The translations under genes were made by a program, and so were the position numbers. From positions 186,001-250,000 of the forward strand of contig NZ_KB899994.1 in the NCBI RefSeq assembly GCF_000378505.1: a stretch of 64,000 nt of DNA, read 5' to 3'. Numbering within the stretch: the stretch's first letter is position 1; each line of letters opens with the position of its first letter. The stretch comes from Modicisalibacter luteus DSM 23508. GTDB lineage: Bacteria; Pseudomonadota; Gammaproteobacteria; Pseudomonadales; Halomonadaceae. Positions 53,022 to 61,739 of the stretch are shown one piece after another. Below the pieces are notes generated by a model. The model searched no databases and was not told where the DNA came from. It saw nothing but the letters and a program-made list of their open reading frames with translations.

Positions 53022-54371
53022 TCAGACGTCGCTGCGCATCACCTTTTCGCTATGCGGCAGGATCAGGTTGAGTACGATGGCGACCAGCGCCCCCGGTATC
53101 AGGCCGGACTCGATGATGGCCTTGATGTTGTCGGAATATCCGGCGTAAAGGCCTTCCTGTGCCGGCAGGCCGAGGGCGGTAGCCAGCGCCAGAGCCAGGA
53201 TCAGCATATTGCGCTTGTTGAAGTCGATGCCGCTAAGCATCTTGATGCCGGCGCTCGCAATCATGCCGAACATGATCAGCACTGCACCGCCCAGCACGGC
53301 GTTGGGAATGCCGGAGATTAATCCGCCCAGCTTGGGGAACAGGCCGGCGATGACCAGGAAAGCACCACCGATGGCGACCACGTAGCGGCTGACGACGCCG
53401 GTCAGAGCCACGATGCCCACGTTTTGGCTGAAGCTGATCTGCGGGAAGGCATTGAAGATCGCTGCGAAGACACTGGCCAGGCCATCGGCCATTACGCCGC
53501 CGGAGAGTTCCTTTTCGGTAGGCTCGCGGTTCGCGCCGCCCACCGTGGTGCCGACGATATCACCGATCGACTCGGCACAGGTCACCACGGCAAGCAGCAC
53601 CACCGGCAGGATGGCGCTCAGGTGGAACTCCACGCCTATGGCGAAGGGCACCGGCAGCGAGAACCAGGCAGCCTTGCCCACGCTGGAGAAATCCACGTAG
53701 CCGAACACCACGGCAACAATAAAGCCTATCACCAGGCCGATTAGCGGTGCGGTTTCCGACCAGATGCCGCGCCCGAACTGATGCAGGCCAATGGTGATCG
53801 CCATGACCAGCCCGGCCAGCAACAGGTGGTGCGGGGCGCCGAAATCCGGCGCCCCGAAGCCACCACCAACATAGGCAAAGCCCACCGGCATGAGCAGGGC
53901 GCCGATCATGATCACGAACGCGCCGGTCACCACCGGGGGGAACAGGAAGCGCACGTAGGGCAGGAACAGCCCCACCAGGGCCATCGCAATCCCTCCACAC
54001 AAGGCGGCCCCCAACGCGGCCGGAACGCCCATGCCCACGGCAATGGGAATTAGCACCGGTACGAAACCGAAACTGGTGCCCATGACGATCGGCAGGCGTG
54101 CGCCGATCGGGCCGAGGCCCAGCGATTGCACCAGCGTGGCGACCCCGGCGACGAACATCGCCGCCTGGATCATCATCGTTGTCTGGGCCTCCGACAGGCC
54201 CGCCGCGCCGGCAATGATGATCGGCACGGTGACGTTACTGACGAACATCGCCAAGACATGCTGGATCCCCAGCGGGACGGCACGCCTCAGGGGCGGCATG
54301 GCATTGACGTCGTGGGTACTGCGGACCCGAGGGGGATCGGCCTGCAACTGCTCGGATGCGGGAGTGGACAT
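53022..54371 (-). CDS. Purine/xanthine permease (NCS2 family)
   Basis: A 449-residue symporter with about 14 membrane helices. NCS2 motifs: QHVLAMFVSNVTVPIIIAGAAGL near the N-terminus, CAESIGDIVGTT in helix 8 (the substrate-binding Glu), and SFSQNVGIVALTGVVSRYVV (N-V-G-x-x-x-x-T-x-V-x-S-R). Substrate likely a purine (urate, xanthine or a guanine derivative), supported by the adjacent 8-oxoguanine deaminase gene on the same strand, 77 bases upstream. E. coli relatives are UacT, XanP and YgfU. Confidence 0.9.
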   Translation of the reverse strand: MSTPASEQLQADPPRVRSTHDVNAMPPLRRAVPLGIQHVLAMFVSNVTVPIIIAGAAGLSEAQTTMMIQAAMFVAGVATLVQSLGLGPIGARLPIVMGTSFGFVPVLIPIAVGMGVPAALGAALCGGIAMALVGLFLPYVRFLFPPVVTGAFVIMIGALLMPVGFAYVGGGFGAPDFGAPHHLLLAGLVMAITIGLHQFGRGIWSETAPLIGLVIGFIVAVVFGYVDFSSVGKAAWFSLPVPFAIGVEFHLSAILPVVLLAVVTCAESIGDIVGTTVGGANREPTEKELSGGVMADGLASVFAAIFNAFPQISFSQNVGIVALTGVVSRYVVAIGGAFLVIAGLFPKLGGLISGIPNAVLGGAVLIMFGMIASAGIKMLSGIDFNKRNMLILALALATALGLPAQEGLYAGYSDNIKAIIESGLIPGALVAIVLNLILPHSEKVMRSDV

Positions 54372-54448
54372 CGTGGCTCTCCATTGTTGTTTTCAAAGCG
54401 TTGTTGTTGAAGCTGGTCGCGATGCAATATTCAGGCCACATCGCGAAA

Positions 54449-55804
54449 CTACAGAGCGGCGCGCAATCGGCGTGCCGCCTCGTCATGCCTGGCCATCAAT
54501 GCCTCGAGATCCACATCGCAGGGCAGGGCGTCGACGACACGCCAGCGCCCGGCGACCATTACCCGGTCGGCACGATGCGCACCGCAAAGCAGCAGCGCAG
54601 CCAAGGGATTCTCGGCGCCCGAGAAACGCAGCTCGTCCAGTCTGAACAGTGCCAGGTCGGCCTGCTGCCCGGGCTCCAGTCCACCGATGTCGTCACGCCC
54701 CAGACAACGGGCGGAACCGCGCGTGGCCCAACGAATCACGGCATCGTGAGTGAGCTCGCTTGGTGAGTAGCGCAGGCGGCCGAGCAGCATGGCCTGACGC
54801 ATCTCCCCGGCGAGGTTGGAGTGGTCATTGGAGGCCGAGCCGTCCACGGCCAGCCCCACCGGCGCACCGGCGGCCTCGAGCTCCAGTGTGCGGCACATGC
54901 CCGAGCCCAGCACCATGTTCGACGACGGGCAATGGGCGATACCGGTGCCCGCCCGGCCCAGGCGCTGAACCTCATCGTCATTGAAGTGAATGCCGTGGGC
55001 CAACCAGCTCCGGTTCGAGAGCCAGCCGCAATCCTCCAGGTAATCCAGCGGGCGCATGCCGAACAGGCGCTGGCAGTAATCGGTTTCGTCCTCGGTTTCC
55101 GCCAGGTGGGTATGCAGGCGGACGTCATGCATCTCGGCCAGGCGAGCGCTTTCCTGCATCAGCTCACGGCTGACCGAAAACGGCGAGCAGGGCGCCAAGG
55201 CCAGGGTGACCATGGCGCCGTCACCGCGCTCATGATAGCGCTCGATCAGGCGCTGGCTGTCGTCGATGATCGTCTGCTCGTCCTGCACGACCGATTGGGG
55301 CGGGAGCCCGCCGTCATCACGACCGACGCTCATCGAGCCGCGGGTCAGGGCAGCGCGTACGCCCAGCCGGCGGGCAGTCTCGACTTGCTGGTCGATGGCA
55401 TTGAGCAGCGCGCCGGAGAAGACGTAATGGTGATCGGCCACCGTCGTACAACCGGACATGAGCAGTTCCACCATGGCCAGCTCGCTGGCCAGCGCCAGCT
55501 GCGACTCGTCCAGGTTGGCCCACACGTCGTAGAGGGTGGTCAGCCAGGGGAAAAGCTCCTTGTTCAGGGCGGGAGAGTACGCGCGGGTCAGCGTCTGATA
55601 GAAATGGTGGTGCGTGTTGACCAGTCCCGGCAACAAGACGTGTCGTGAGGCATCGAAGGTTTCGTCCACCGCCTGGCTGGGCTGACCACCGGCGGGAACG
55701 GCTTCCACGATGCGTGTCCCGGCAATCACCACTCCGCCGGCGGCGCGTTCATCGGCGCAGGCCAGCGGGTGGCGGATCCACAGGGTACGTGCAGTCTCGG
55801 TCAT
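54449..55804 (-). CDS. 8-oxoguanine deaminase (amidohydrolase)
   Basis: A 451-residue zinc amidohydrolase. Metal and active-site motifs: LVNTHHHFYQTLTRAYSPALN, SGCTTVADHHYVF, LHTHLAETEDE, WLAHGIHFND and DGSASNDHSN. The pattern (L-T-R-x-x-x-P, D-D-G-G-L-P-P-Q) is that of Pseudomonas 8-oxoguanine deaminase, which turns 8-oxoguanine into uric acid. It probably works with the NCS2 permease just downstream in purine salvage or detoxification. The ATG at 55804 follows GAGGAGACACC. Confidence 0.9.
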   Translation of the reverse strand: MTETARTLWIRHPLACADERAAGGVVIAGTRIVEAVPAGGQPSQAVDETFDASRHVLLPGLVNTHHHFYQTLTRAYSPALNKELFPWLTTLYDVWANLDESQLALASELAMVELLMSGCTTVADHHYVFSGALLNAIDQQVETARRLGVRAALTRGSMSVGRDDGGLPPQSVVQDEQTIIDDSQRLIERYHERGDGAMVTLALAPCSPFSVSRELMQESARLAEMHDVRLHTHLAETEDETDYCQRLFGMRPLDYLEDCGWLSNRSWLAHGIHFNDDEVQRLGRAGTGIAHCPSSNMVLGSGMCRTLELEAAGAPVGLAVDGSASNDHSNLAGEMRQAMLLGRLRYSPSELTHDAVIRWATRGSARCLGRDDIGGLEPGQQADLALFRLDELRFSGAENPLAALLLCGAHRADRVMVAGRWRVVDALPCDVDLEALMARHDEAARRLRAAL

Positions 55805-55920
55805 GGTGTCTCCTCGGCGATTGGGCACCTCCTTGTTGCCTTCAACGTCGAAGGGTTACCCGCATTGTTGCGGTTCAGGTGCCTTGCTTTTCTGCCGGAG
55901 GTGTTTTTTGTGTACTGAAG

Positions 55921-55931
55921 TTGTATACCAA
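55921..55931. promoter_or_regulatory. Near-palindrome TTGTATACCAA (GntR-like site)
   Basis: A GTATAC core with nearly symmetric flanks lies 117 bases upstream of the 8-oxoguanine deaminase start in a 217-base intergenic AT-rich stretch. FCD-type GntR regulators often bind TTGTATACAA-like sites; assignment is tentative. Confidence 0.3.
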
Positions 55932-56045
55932 AATTGTCCATCACAGTGTCGATTGTCAAGCGATGTGGGTCATTTACCGATGCAACTTACGTAGGGTGCT
56001 CTTTTTCATTAAGCTTCACGACTGACTAAGAAGAAGGAGGAGCCA

Positions 56046-56246
56046 ATGCGCCCACTTTTACTGATTTCCGCCGTCCTTTCCCTGGGTGTGGTCGTGGGTG
56101 GTTGCAGCTATACCCCGGCGCGTATCGATCCCGAGCCGATCATCGAGGTGGGCGACGGTCATCATGACCACGATCATCGTGATCATCGCGATCACGACAA
56201 GGGCAAGTTCTGCCCACCGGGGCAGGCCAAGAAAGGGCGTTGCTGA
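56046..56246 (+). CDS. Small His/Asp-rich lipoprotein
   Basis: A 66-residue exported lipoprotein: a short signal peptide (LLLISAVLSLGVVVGGC) with a V-G-G-C lipobox, then a mature part of ~46 residues with the run DGHHDHDHRDHRDHDKG and a C-terminal FCPPGQAKKGRC with two Cys. The His/Asp cluster should bind divalent metals in the envelope. AAGGAGGAG precedes the ATG. Family not recognised beyond small lipoproteins. Confidence 0.72.
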   Translation: MRPLLLISAVLSLGVVVGGCSYTPARIDPEPIIEVGDGHHDHDHRDHRDHDKGKFCPPGQAKKGRC

Positions 56247-56254
56247 GGTCGTTC

Positions 56255-56277
56255 GGGGCGGCAGCGCCTGCCGCCCC
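56255..56277 (+). terminator. GC-rich hairpin after the lipoprotein gene
   Basis: GGGGCGGCA pairs perfectly with TGCCGCCCC (loop GCGCC), nine bases after the stop. There is no T-tract. Confidence 0.5.
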
Positions 56278-56354
56278 ACGCGAGGCTTCCAGATCTTGCT
56301 GACCAGGGGTATGGTGAAGGACGTATCCCAACGGCTACCGATAACAACAAGACC

Positions 56355-57131
56355 ATGTCCTTCTTCAATTTGCGTACCTGCACGCTGATGCAGCAGTACA
56401 TCGCCCATGAGCATTCTTATCACCAGCTGGTCCTGGCGACATCGGGTGTCACGGAGCTGCAGATCGAGGGACGGGGGGAGCGCATCACGCGTGAGCGGGG
56501 TTGCCTGATACCCTCGACCTACCATCACGAATACGTGGGTGATGGTGCCAACCGTACCTTGGTAATGGATATCCCACTGGCCAATCTGGGGCTGACTTCC
56601 TGCGCCGACGAGGTGGGCCGTCTCTTCGAGCGCCCACGCTTCTTCGAAGTCCCGGTGGCGCTCTATCAACTGGCGAATGGTCTTCTCCCCCAGGTAGAAC
56701 AGAACATGGCGTTGCATACCGAGATCGCGACGCTGATTCTGAGAGCTATCTACCTCAATCTGCACGACGAGGTGCTACCTGCCTCACCGCTTCAGGCGCG
56801 TGCACGCTCCCGGCTTGACCTCAAGCGCCTGGACAACTTCATCGACACGCACCTCGGCGAGGCAATTCTGGTCGATGACCTGGCGAGCCTATGCGCTCTG
56901 AGCCCCGGCCATTTTCATGCCTGTTTTCGTGAGCATACCGGCATGACACCGCTGGCATATGTGCAGCAGCGACGTCTGGCTCATGCCCGTGAGCTGATTG
57001 AAACCAGTGGCCAACGCCTGGGGCAGATTGCCACGTTAGTCGGCTTTCGCGATCAGGGAAGCTTCTCCCGCGCATACCGGCGCGCCTTCGGCGTGGCGCC
57101 TTCCACGCAGCGTCGCGGTCTCGATCATTGA
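56355..57131 (+). CDS. AraC-family transcriptional regulator
   Basis: A 258-residue regulator. The N-terminal cupin-like domain (HEHSYHQLVLATSGVTELQIEGRGERIT, HHEYVGDG) is followed by two helix-turn-helices (VDDLASLCALSPGHFHACFREHTGMTPLAYVQQRRL and LGQIATLVGFRDQGSFSRAYRRAFG). It lies upstream of, and co-oriented with, the TRAP transporter/amidohydrolase cluster, which it may control. The weak ribosome binding site leaves the start slightly uncertain. Confidence 0.85.
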   Translation: MSFFNLRTCTLMQQYIAHEHSYHQLVLATSGVTELQIEGRGERITRERGCLIPSTYHHEYVGDGANRTLVMDIPLANLGLTSCADEVGRLFERPRFFEVPVALYQLANGLLPQVEQNMALHTEIATLILRAIYLNLHDEVLPASPLQARARSRLDLKRLDNFIDTHLGEAILVDDLASLCALSPGHFHACFREHTGMTPLAYVQQRRLAHARELIETSGQRLGQIATLVGFRDQGSFSRAYRRAFGVAPSTQRRGLDH

Positions 57132-57194
57132 ATGCACGATGTGCCTGTGAGATGTGGGCATGAAATGCCGAGTATCGGGCAAAACTTTCCTAGC

Positions 57195-57212
57195 CTGGGG
57201 CAAGCGCCCCAG
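57195..57212. promoter_or_regulatory. Inverted repeat before the TRAP cluster
   Basis: CTGGGGC/GCCCCAG around a 4-base loop, 69 bases upstream of dctP. It may be an operator or the end of the araC transcript. Confidence 0.35.
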
Positions 57213-57280
57213 CCCCAATCGCCATATCCTCAGAAGAATGCTGCTTTAATCCTCTCACAACGATAAGTAAGGAAAGGCAC

Positions 57281-58360
57281 ATGCATATCAAGAAGCTCCT
57301 TACGGTCACTGCCGTCGCGGCAGCGCTGCCGATGGCCTTTGGCGTCGCCGATGCCGAGGCCCAGGAATACGAGATGGCCGTCGCCACCCTGATTCCTGAA
57401 AACCTCACCAACAACAGCATCTATCCGGCATTGGTCCACTTCAAGAATCTGGTCGAGTCACGTACCGACGGTGATGTCGTGGTGAGCATCTTCGGCGGTG
57501 GGCAGTTGGGTTCCGAAGTGGAAACCGGCTCGCAGGTACAGGATGGCGGAAGGGCACTGCAATCGACCATCCTGACGTCCGGGGCCATGTCCTCGTTCTA
57601 TCAGGACTATCAGGCCGTCACGGCACCGTTCCTGTTCGACAACTGGCGTCAGGCCTGGGCCTTCTTCGACGGAGAATGGTTCGCCGACTTCATGCAGGGC
57701 ACCGTCGATGCCGCCAATATGCGTTACCTGGGCACGTTCGACGACGGTGGCGGCTTCGTGGCCTTTACCAACAATGAACACCTGATCAAGACTGTCGATG
57801 ACCTTCAGGGTCTCAACATCCGTACCGAGGAGAACCCGGCTCACGTCGCCACCATGCGCGCACTCGGCGCCTCCGCCACACCGCTACCGTGGGGCGAGCT
57901 GATTACGGCATTGGAGACGGGCCTGGCCGACGGGCAGTTTAACGCCCCGGTGATCAATACTACCTACGGCCTGGACGAGGTAACCGACTACACCACGCTG
58001 ACCGGACATGTCTACAACAGCGCCAGTTGGGTGGTCAGCGAGGACTGGTACCAGTCACTGCCCGAGGAATACCGGCGCGTGATCACCGAATCCGCACGCG
58101 AGGCCATCGCGCTCAGCCACGGGGCCTCGGGGGCACTGGCGACGGCAAGCTGGCAAAAATCCTGCGAGCTTTTCGAGGAATGCTACATCATGCCTGCCGA
58201 CGAGCGCGCCAAGATGGCCGAGATAGCCCGGCCGGCCTGGCAGGAGTGGATCGTCAACGAGTTCGGCATGGATGAGCAACTGGTCAATGACCTGCTAGCC
58301 GAAGTGCAGACCCTGCGCGAAACGCTGCCCGAGCAGGCCTACCAGCGCTACGGCCAGTAA
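57281..58360 (+). CDS. dctP: TRAP transporter substrate-binding protein (DctP family)
   Basis: A 359-residue periplasmic protein with a signal peptide (cleavage near AEA-QE). The mature part has DctP features: TNNSIYPALVHFKNLVESRTDGDVVVSIFGGGQLGSEVETGSQVQDG and the substrate-anchoring Arg region LNIRTEENPAHVATMRALGASATPLPWGELITALETGLADG. It delivers a carboxylate-type substrate to DctQM. AAGGAAAGG lies before the ATG. Substrate unknown; the downstream amidohydrolases point to an acylated amine or amino acid. Confidence 0.92.
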   Translation: MHIKKLLTVTAVAAALPMAFGVADAEAQEYEMAVATLIPENLTNNSIYPALVHFKNLVESRTDGDVVVSIFGGGQLGSEVETGSQVQDGGRALQSTILTSGAMSSFYQDYQAVTAPFLFDNWRQAWAFFDGEWFADFMQGTVDAANMRYLGTFDDGGGFVAFTNNEHLIKTVDDLQGLNIRTEENPAHVATMRALGASATPLPWGELITALETGLADGQFNAPVINTTYGLDEVTDYTTLTGHVYNSASWVVSEDWYQSLPEEYRRVITESAREAIALSHGASGALATASWQKSCELFEECYIMPADERAKMAEIARPAWQEWIVNEFGMDEQLVNDLLAEVQTLRETLPEQAYQRYGQ

Positions 58361-58369
58361 CAGCGTTGT

Positions 58370-58393
58370 CCGTCATGCCGCCCGGCATGACGG
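58370..58393 (+). promoter_or_regulatory. Hairpin between dctP and dctQ
   Basis: CCGTCATGCC/GGCATGACGG, ten perfect pairs with a 4-base loop, nine bases after dctP. It is a likely partial terminator or mRNA-stabilising structure that yields more binding protein than membrane subunits. Confidence 0.6.
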
Positions 58394-58438
58394 GGCTGGC
58401 TAGCTGCTTTGCTTTTTTAGCCACTCCAGGACCAAGCC

Positions 58439-59011
58439 ATGTCGCTATTAAGTGCTGCCCGCCGGGTGAGTGATGGCGTGAACCGGGCCGCCATCGTGCT
58501 ATGCGTCGCCTGTGTACTGGCCATGTTGGCCATCTCGTTTACTGGGTTCCTCTATACCCTGTTCACCGGCGATGCCTTGAGCTGGACTTACTCACTGGCG
58601 CGGCTGTTCCTGCCGTGGATCGGGCTGGTGTCGACCACCATCGCGCTGCGCTCCGGCGAGCATGTGGCCATGACACTGCTGGTGCGGCTGCTGCCTGCGT
58701 CACTGGTCAAGCTGGCCGCCATCGCCACGCTACTCGTAATGGCGGGCTTCGCGCTGCTGATGATCTGGTATGGCTGGAGCTTTTTTCTGAATGCCACCCA
58801 GGTTTACATGGTGTCGGACACCATTCAGATATCCCATCACTGGACGGCGATTACCGTGCCGTTGACCGGGGCGATCTTCCTGCTTCATCTGGTCTACGGT
58901 TTCGATCTGCTCGAGCATTTCAGCGATGAAAATGCGCTGATCGATGAAGCACTGGATGATCCGGGAATCGATGACTCCGTATTGGATAGCAAAAGCGAGG
59001 TCCGGCCATGA
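58439..59011 (+). CDS. dctQ: TRAP transporter small permease (DctQ family)
   Basis: A 190-residue protein with four membrane helices and the DctQ pattern (LSWTYSLARLFLPWIGLVSTTIALRSGEHVAMTLLVRLLP). It links the binding protein to the large permease. Its acidic C-terminal tail is cytoplasmic. The stop overlaps dctM (ATGA). Confidence 0.9.
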   Translation: MSLLSAARRVSDGVNRAAIVLCVACVLAMLAISFTGFLYTLFTGDALSWTYSLARLFLPWIGLVSTTIALRSGEHVAMTLLVRLLPASLVKLAAIATLLVMAGFALLMIWYGWSFFLNATQVYMVSDTIQISHHWTAITVPLTGAIFLLHLVYGFDLLEHFSDENALIDEALDDPGIDDSVLDSKSEVRP

Positions 59012-60285
59012 GTGTTGCGATCGTCGCCTTCGTGGTGGTGTTGCTGATCGGCGCGCCGGTCGCCGTGGTCATGGCCATCTCGGGTGTCGCTGGGGTCTAT
59101 TCGCTGGGCGGCGAACGCCTGGTTGGCATCATTGCCGACCGCATGTTCTCCGGCGTGTCCGGCTATATGCTGATCGCCGTGCCGTACTTCATCTTCACGG
59201 CCGAACTGATGAACCAGGGCGGCCTGACCCAGAAGCTGATCACGTTCAATAACGCCTTGCTGGGGCGCGTACGGGGCGCACTGAGTCACGTCAATGTGAC
59301 CGTATCGCTGTTCTTTGCCGGCCTGACCGGGGCGGCGATCACGGACACCGTGGCCATCGGCAAGATCATGATCCCCGAGATGAAGAAGCAGGGCTACGAC
59401 GCCGAGTATGCCGCCGCCGTGACCGCCTGCTCATCGATCATCGGACCGATCATACCGCCCAGCGTGGTGATGGTCGTCTATGCCACGCTGTTGCGCGATA
59501 TTTCAGTCATCGATCTGTTTGCCGGTGGCATCCTGCCGGGGCTATTGATGGCGCTGACGCTGTTGGTGACCAGCATGGTCCTGGCCTGGGTGCGCGGTTA
59601 TCCGAAGCAGGGCGCAACGCCGATCAAGATCGCGGTAATGGCGTTCTTTTCGGCGCTGCCGGCACTGCTCGTGCCGCTGATCATCCTGGGGGGCATTCTG
59701 TCCGGCATGACCACGATCACCGAGGCCTCGGGCTTCGCAGCAGTCTATGCAATCTTCATCGGCTTCGTCTTCTACAAGAACCTGACGCTGCGCAAGGTGT
59801 GGGAAGCACTGGTAACCACGGTGCGCTTTTCGGGTGTGGTGTTCTTTCTGCTTGCCACCTCTGCGGTGCTCGGCTGGTTCGTTACACGCTCGGGCATTGC
59901 CCGAGACGCGGCAGAACTGATCACGACCGTCAGCGACGTAGCGTTCATCCAGATCATGCTGGTGTGCCTGCTGCTGATTATCATCGGTACGGTCATGGAT
60001 GTGCTACCGGCACTGGTCGTCATCGGGCCGGTCGTTGTGCCGGCCATGGTCAGCCTGGGGTTTGACCCCCTGCATTTTGCCATCGTCATGATCGTCACCC
60101 TGAACATCGCCAACGTGACACCGCCAGTGGGCATGACGCTCATGACCGCGGCACGTATCGCCCAGGTGCCCTACGAGCGAGCGATCATCGCCTCGCTGCC
60201 GTTCTATTTCGCTTTCCTCGCGGTCATCGTGCTGCTGGCGCTGTTCCCGGCACTGTCGACCTGGATTCCCGGCCTGCTGGATTGA
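59008..60285 (+). CDS. dctM: TRAP transporter large permease (DctM family)
   Basis: A 425-residue protein with about 12 membrane helices. Motifs include GVSGYMLIAVPYFIFTAELMNQGGLTQKLITF, GLTGAAITDTVAIGKIMIPEMKKQGYD and ITACSSIIGPIIPPSVVMVVY-type GPIIPPS loop. It is the ion-coupled permease of the sodium-driven TRAP system. It overlaps dctQ and is followed at 7 bases by the first amidohydrolase gene. Confidence 0.93.
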   Translation: MSVAIVAFVVVLLIGAPVAVVMAISGVAGVYSLGGERLVGIIADRMFSGVSGYMLIAVPYFIFTAELMNQGGLTQKLITFNNALLGRVRGALSHVNVTVSLFFAGLTGAAITDTVAIGKIMIPEMKKQGYDAEYAAAVTACSSIIGPIIPPSVVMVVYATLLRDISVIDLFAGGILPGLLMALTLLVTSMVLAWVRGYPKQGATPIKIAVMAFFSALPALLVPLIILGGILSGMTTITEASGFAAVYAIFIGFVFYKNLTLRKVWEALVTTVRFSGVVFFLLATSAVLGWFVTRSGIARDAAELITTVSDVAFIQIMLVCLLLIIIGTVMDVLPALVVIGPVVVPAMVSLGFDPLHFAIVMIVTLNIANVTPPVGMTLMTAARIAQVPYERAIIASLPFYFAFLAVIVLLALFPALSTWIPGLLD

Positions 60286-60292
60286 GGTTCGC

Positions 60293-61321
60293 ATGCAATG
60301 CTTTTATTCCCCGGCGCAGGACCGACACGCGCCGCCGACATTCCTGCTTCGTGGCGCGCCGGCTCCCTCGCCGGAGCGCCCGGAGCGTGCCGAGCGCCTG
60401 GCCGATGCGCTGACTGAACTGGGGCTGAGGCTCGAGTCGCCGACGTCTATCGATAGTCCTGGGTTGCGCCGACGGCTGGAGACAATCCATACCCCGCGCT
60501 ACCTCCATTTTCTCGAGACCATCCACGCCCGCTGGCGTGCGATGCCCGGCGCCGCCGAACTGGTCGCGCCCAATGTGCATCCCACCGGCGGTGGTCACCA
60601 TTACCCCGAGCATCCGGTCGGGCAGGCGGGGTGGCATCTGCACGACATGGCGTGTCCGATCGGGGCGGGTAGCTTCGCCGGAATCCTTGCCAGTGCGGCA
60701 TCCGCCGAAGCGGCGGCTGATGCCGTGCTGGCCGGCGAACGCTCGGCCTATGCCTTGTGCCGGCCGCCGGGCCATCATGCCGGTCCAGAGCGGGCCGGTG
60801 GCTTCTGCTTCCTCAACAACTCTGCACTGGCCGCCAGCATCCTTCGCGAGGCGTTCGCCCGCGTTGCCATCATCGATGTCGACCTGCATCACGGCAACGG
60901 CACCCAGGACATTTTCTATACCCGTGGCGATGTGTGGACCGGCTCGCTGCATGCCGACCCTAGCGAGTTTTATCCTTTCTTCTGGGGTGGTGCCGACGAG
61001 CGCGGTAGCGGTGATGGCGAAGGCGCCAATCTAAATATACCGTTATCTATCGGTAGCAATGGGGTACGGTTCAATGAGGCGCTTGAGCAGCTTCTTGAGA
61101 GCATGAAGGCATTCCGGCCCGAGGCGGTGGTCGTCGCGCTGGGGCTGGATGCGCACAAGGATGACCCATTGGCCGGGTTAACGCTGGAAACCGAGGACTT
61201 CACGCCGATCGGGGCGCGGCTGAAGGCGCTCGACCTGCCGACTGTACTGGTACAGGAAGGTGGCTATCCCACCGTCAGCCTGGGCAAGAATTTGGCCGCC
61301 TTCATGAAAGGGTTTCGCTGA
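60293..61321 (+). CDS. Histone deacetylase-like amidohydrolase 1 (acetylpolyamine-type)
   Basis: A 342-residue zinc amidohydrolase of the HDAC/acetylpolyamine amidohydrolase fold. Conserved: CRPPGHHAGPERAGGFCFLNN (catalytic His pair), IIDVDLHHGNGTQDIFY (zinc Asp and His), GLDAHKDDPLAGL (zinc Asp) and VQEGGYP (catalytic Tyr loop). In bacteria these deacylate polyamines or related amides. It lies seven bases behind dctM, with a second HDAC-like gene in the same cluster, so the imported compound is likely an N-acylated amine. Confidence 0.88.
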   Translation: MQCFYSPAQDRHAPPTFLLRGAPAPSPERPERAERLADALTELGLRLESPTSIDSPGLRRRLETIHTPRYLHFLETIHARWRAMPGAAELVAPNVHPTGGGHHYPEHPVGQAGWHLHDMACPIGAGSFAGILASAASAEAAADAVLAGERSAYALCRPPGHHAGPERAGGFCFLNNSALAASILREAFARVAIIDVDLHHGNGTQDIFYTRGDVWTGSLHADPSEFYPFFWGGADERGSGDGEGANLNIPLSIGSNGVRFNEALEQLLESMKAFRPEAVVVALGLDAHKDDPLAGLTLETEDFTPIGARLKALDLPTVLVQEGGYPTVSLGKNLAAFMKGFR

Positions 61322-61378
61322 TCGGGCTGCGCTTGCTCAGCGATTCAGGAACAGTAATGACAGAAGGAGAACCATGAC

Positions 61379-61738
61379 ATGAGCGATATCCGCTACACCG
61401 ACGCCGGCAAACGCATGAGCCAGGTAACCGTGCATAACGGCACCGTCTACCTGGCAGGCCAGGTGCCCCATGACACGAGCGCCGACATGCAGGGCCAGAC
61501 GCAGCAGGTGCTCGAGTCGATCGATCGTCTTCTCTCTCAGGCCGGGTCGGGCAAGGATCATTTGCTGTCGGCCACGATCTGGGTTACCGACATGGCCGAG
61601 TTCGATGCCATGAATGCTGCCTGGGATGCCTGGGTCGCACCCGGTCGCCCGCCGGTACGCGCCTGTGTCGAGGCTCGCCTGGCCAAGCCGGAGTGGAAAG
61701 TCGAAATCATGGTGGTGGCAGCGTTGCGGGAGGCCTGA
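61379..61738 (+). CDS. RidA-family enamine/imine deaminase
   Basis: A 119-residue RidA/YjgF protein: SQVTVHNGTVYLAGQVPHDTSADMQGQTQQVLESIDRLLSQAG, then the C-terminal RPPVRACVEARLAKPEWKVEIMVVA with the conserved Arg and Glu. It hydrolyses reactive enamine or imine intermediates, a good fit next to an amino-acid oxidoreductase and an ornithine-cyclodeaminase-like gene. AAGGAG is ten bases upstream. Confidence 0.9.
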   Translation: MSDIRYTDAGKRMSQVTVHNGTVYLAGQVPHDTSADMQGQTQQVLESIDRLLSQAGSGKDHLLSATIWVTDMAEFDAMNAAWDAWVAPGRPPVRACVEARLAKPEWKVEIMVVAALREA

Positions 61739-61739
61739 T

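Noticed and set aside
56058-56765. 235-codon minus-strand frame opposite the lipoprotein and AraC genes
   Set aside because: Spans two well-supported + strand genes and shows no domain.
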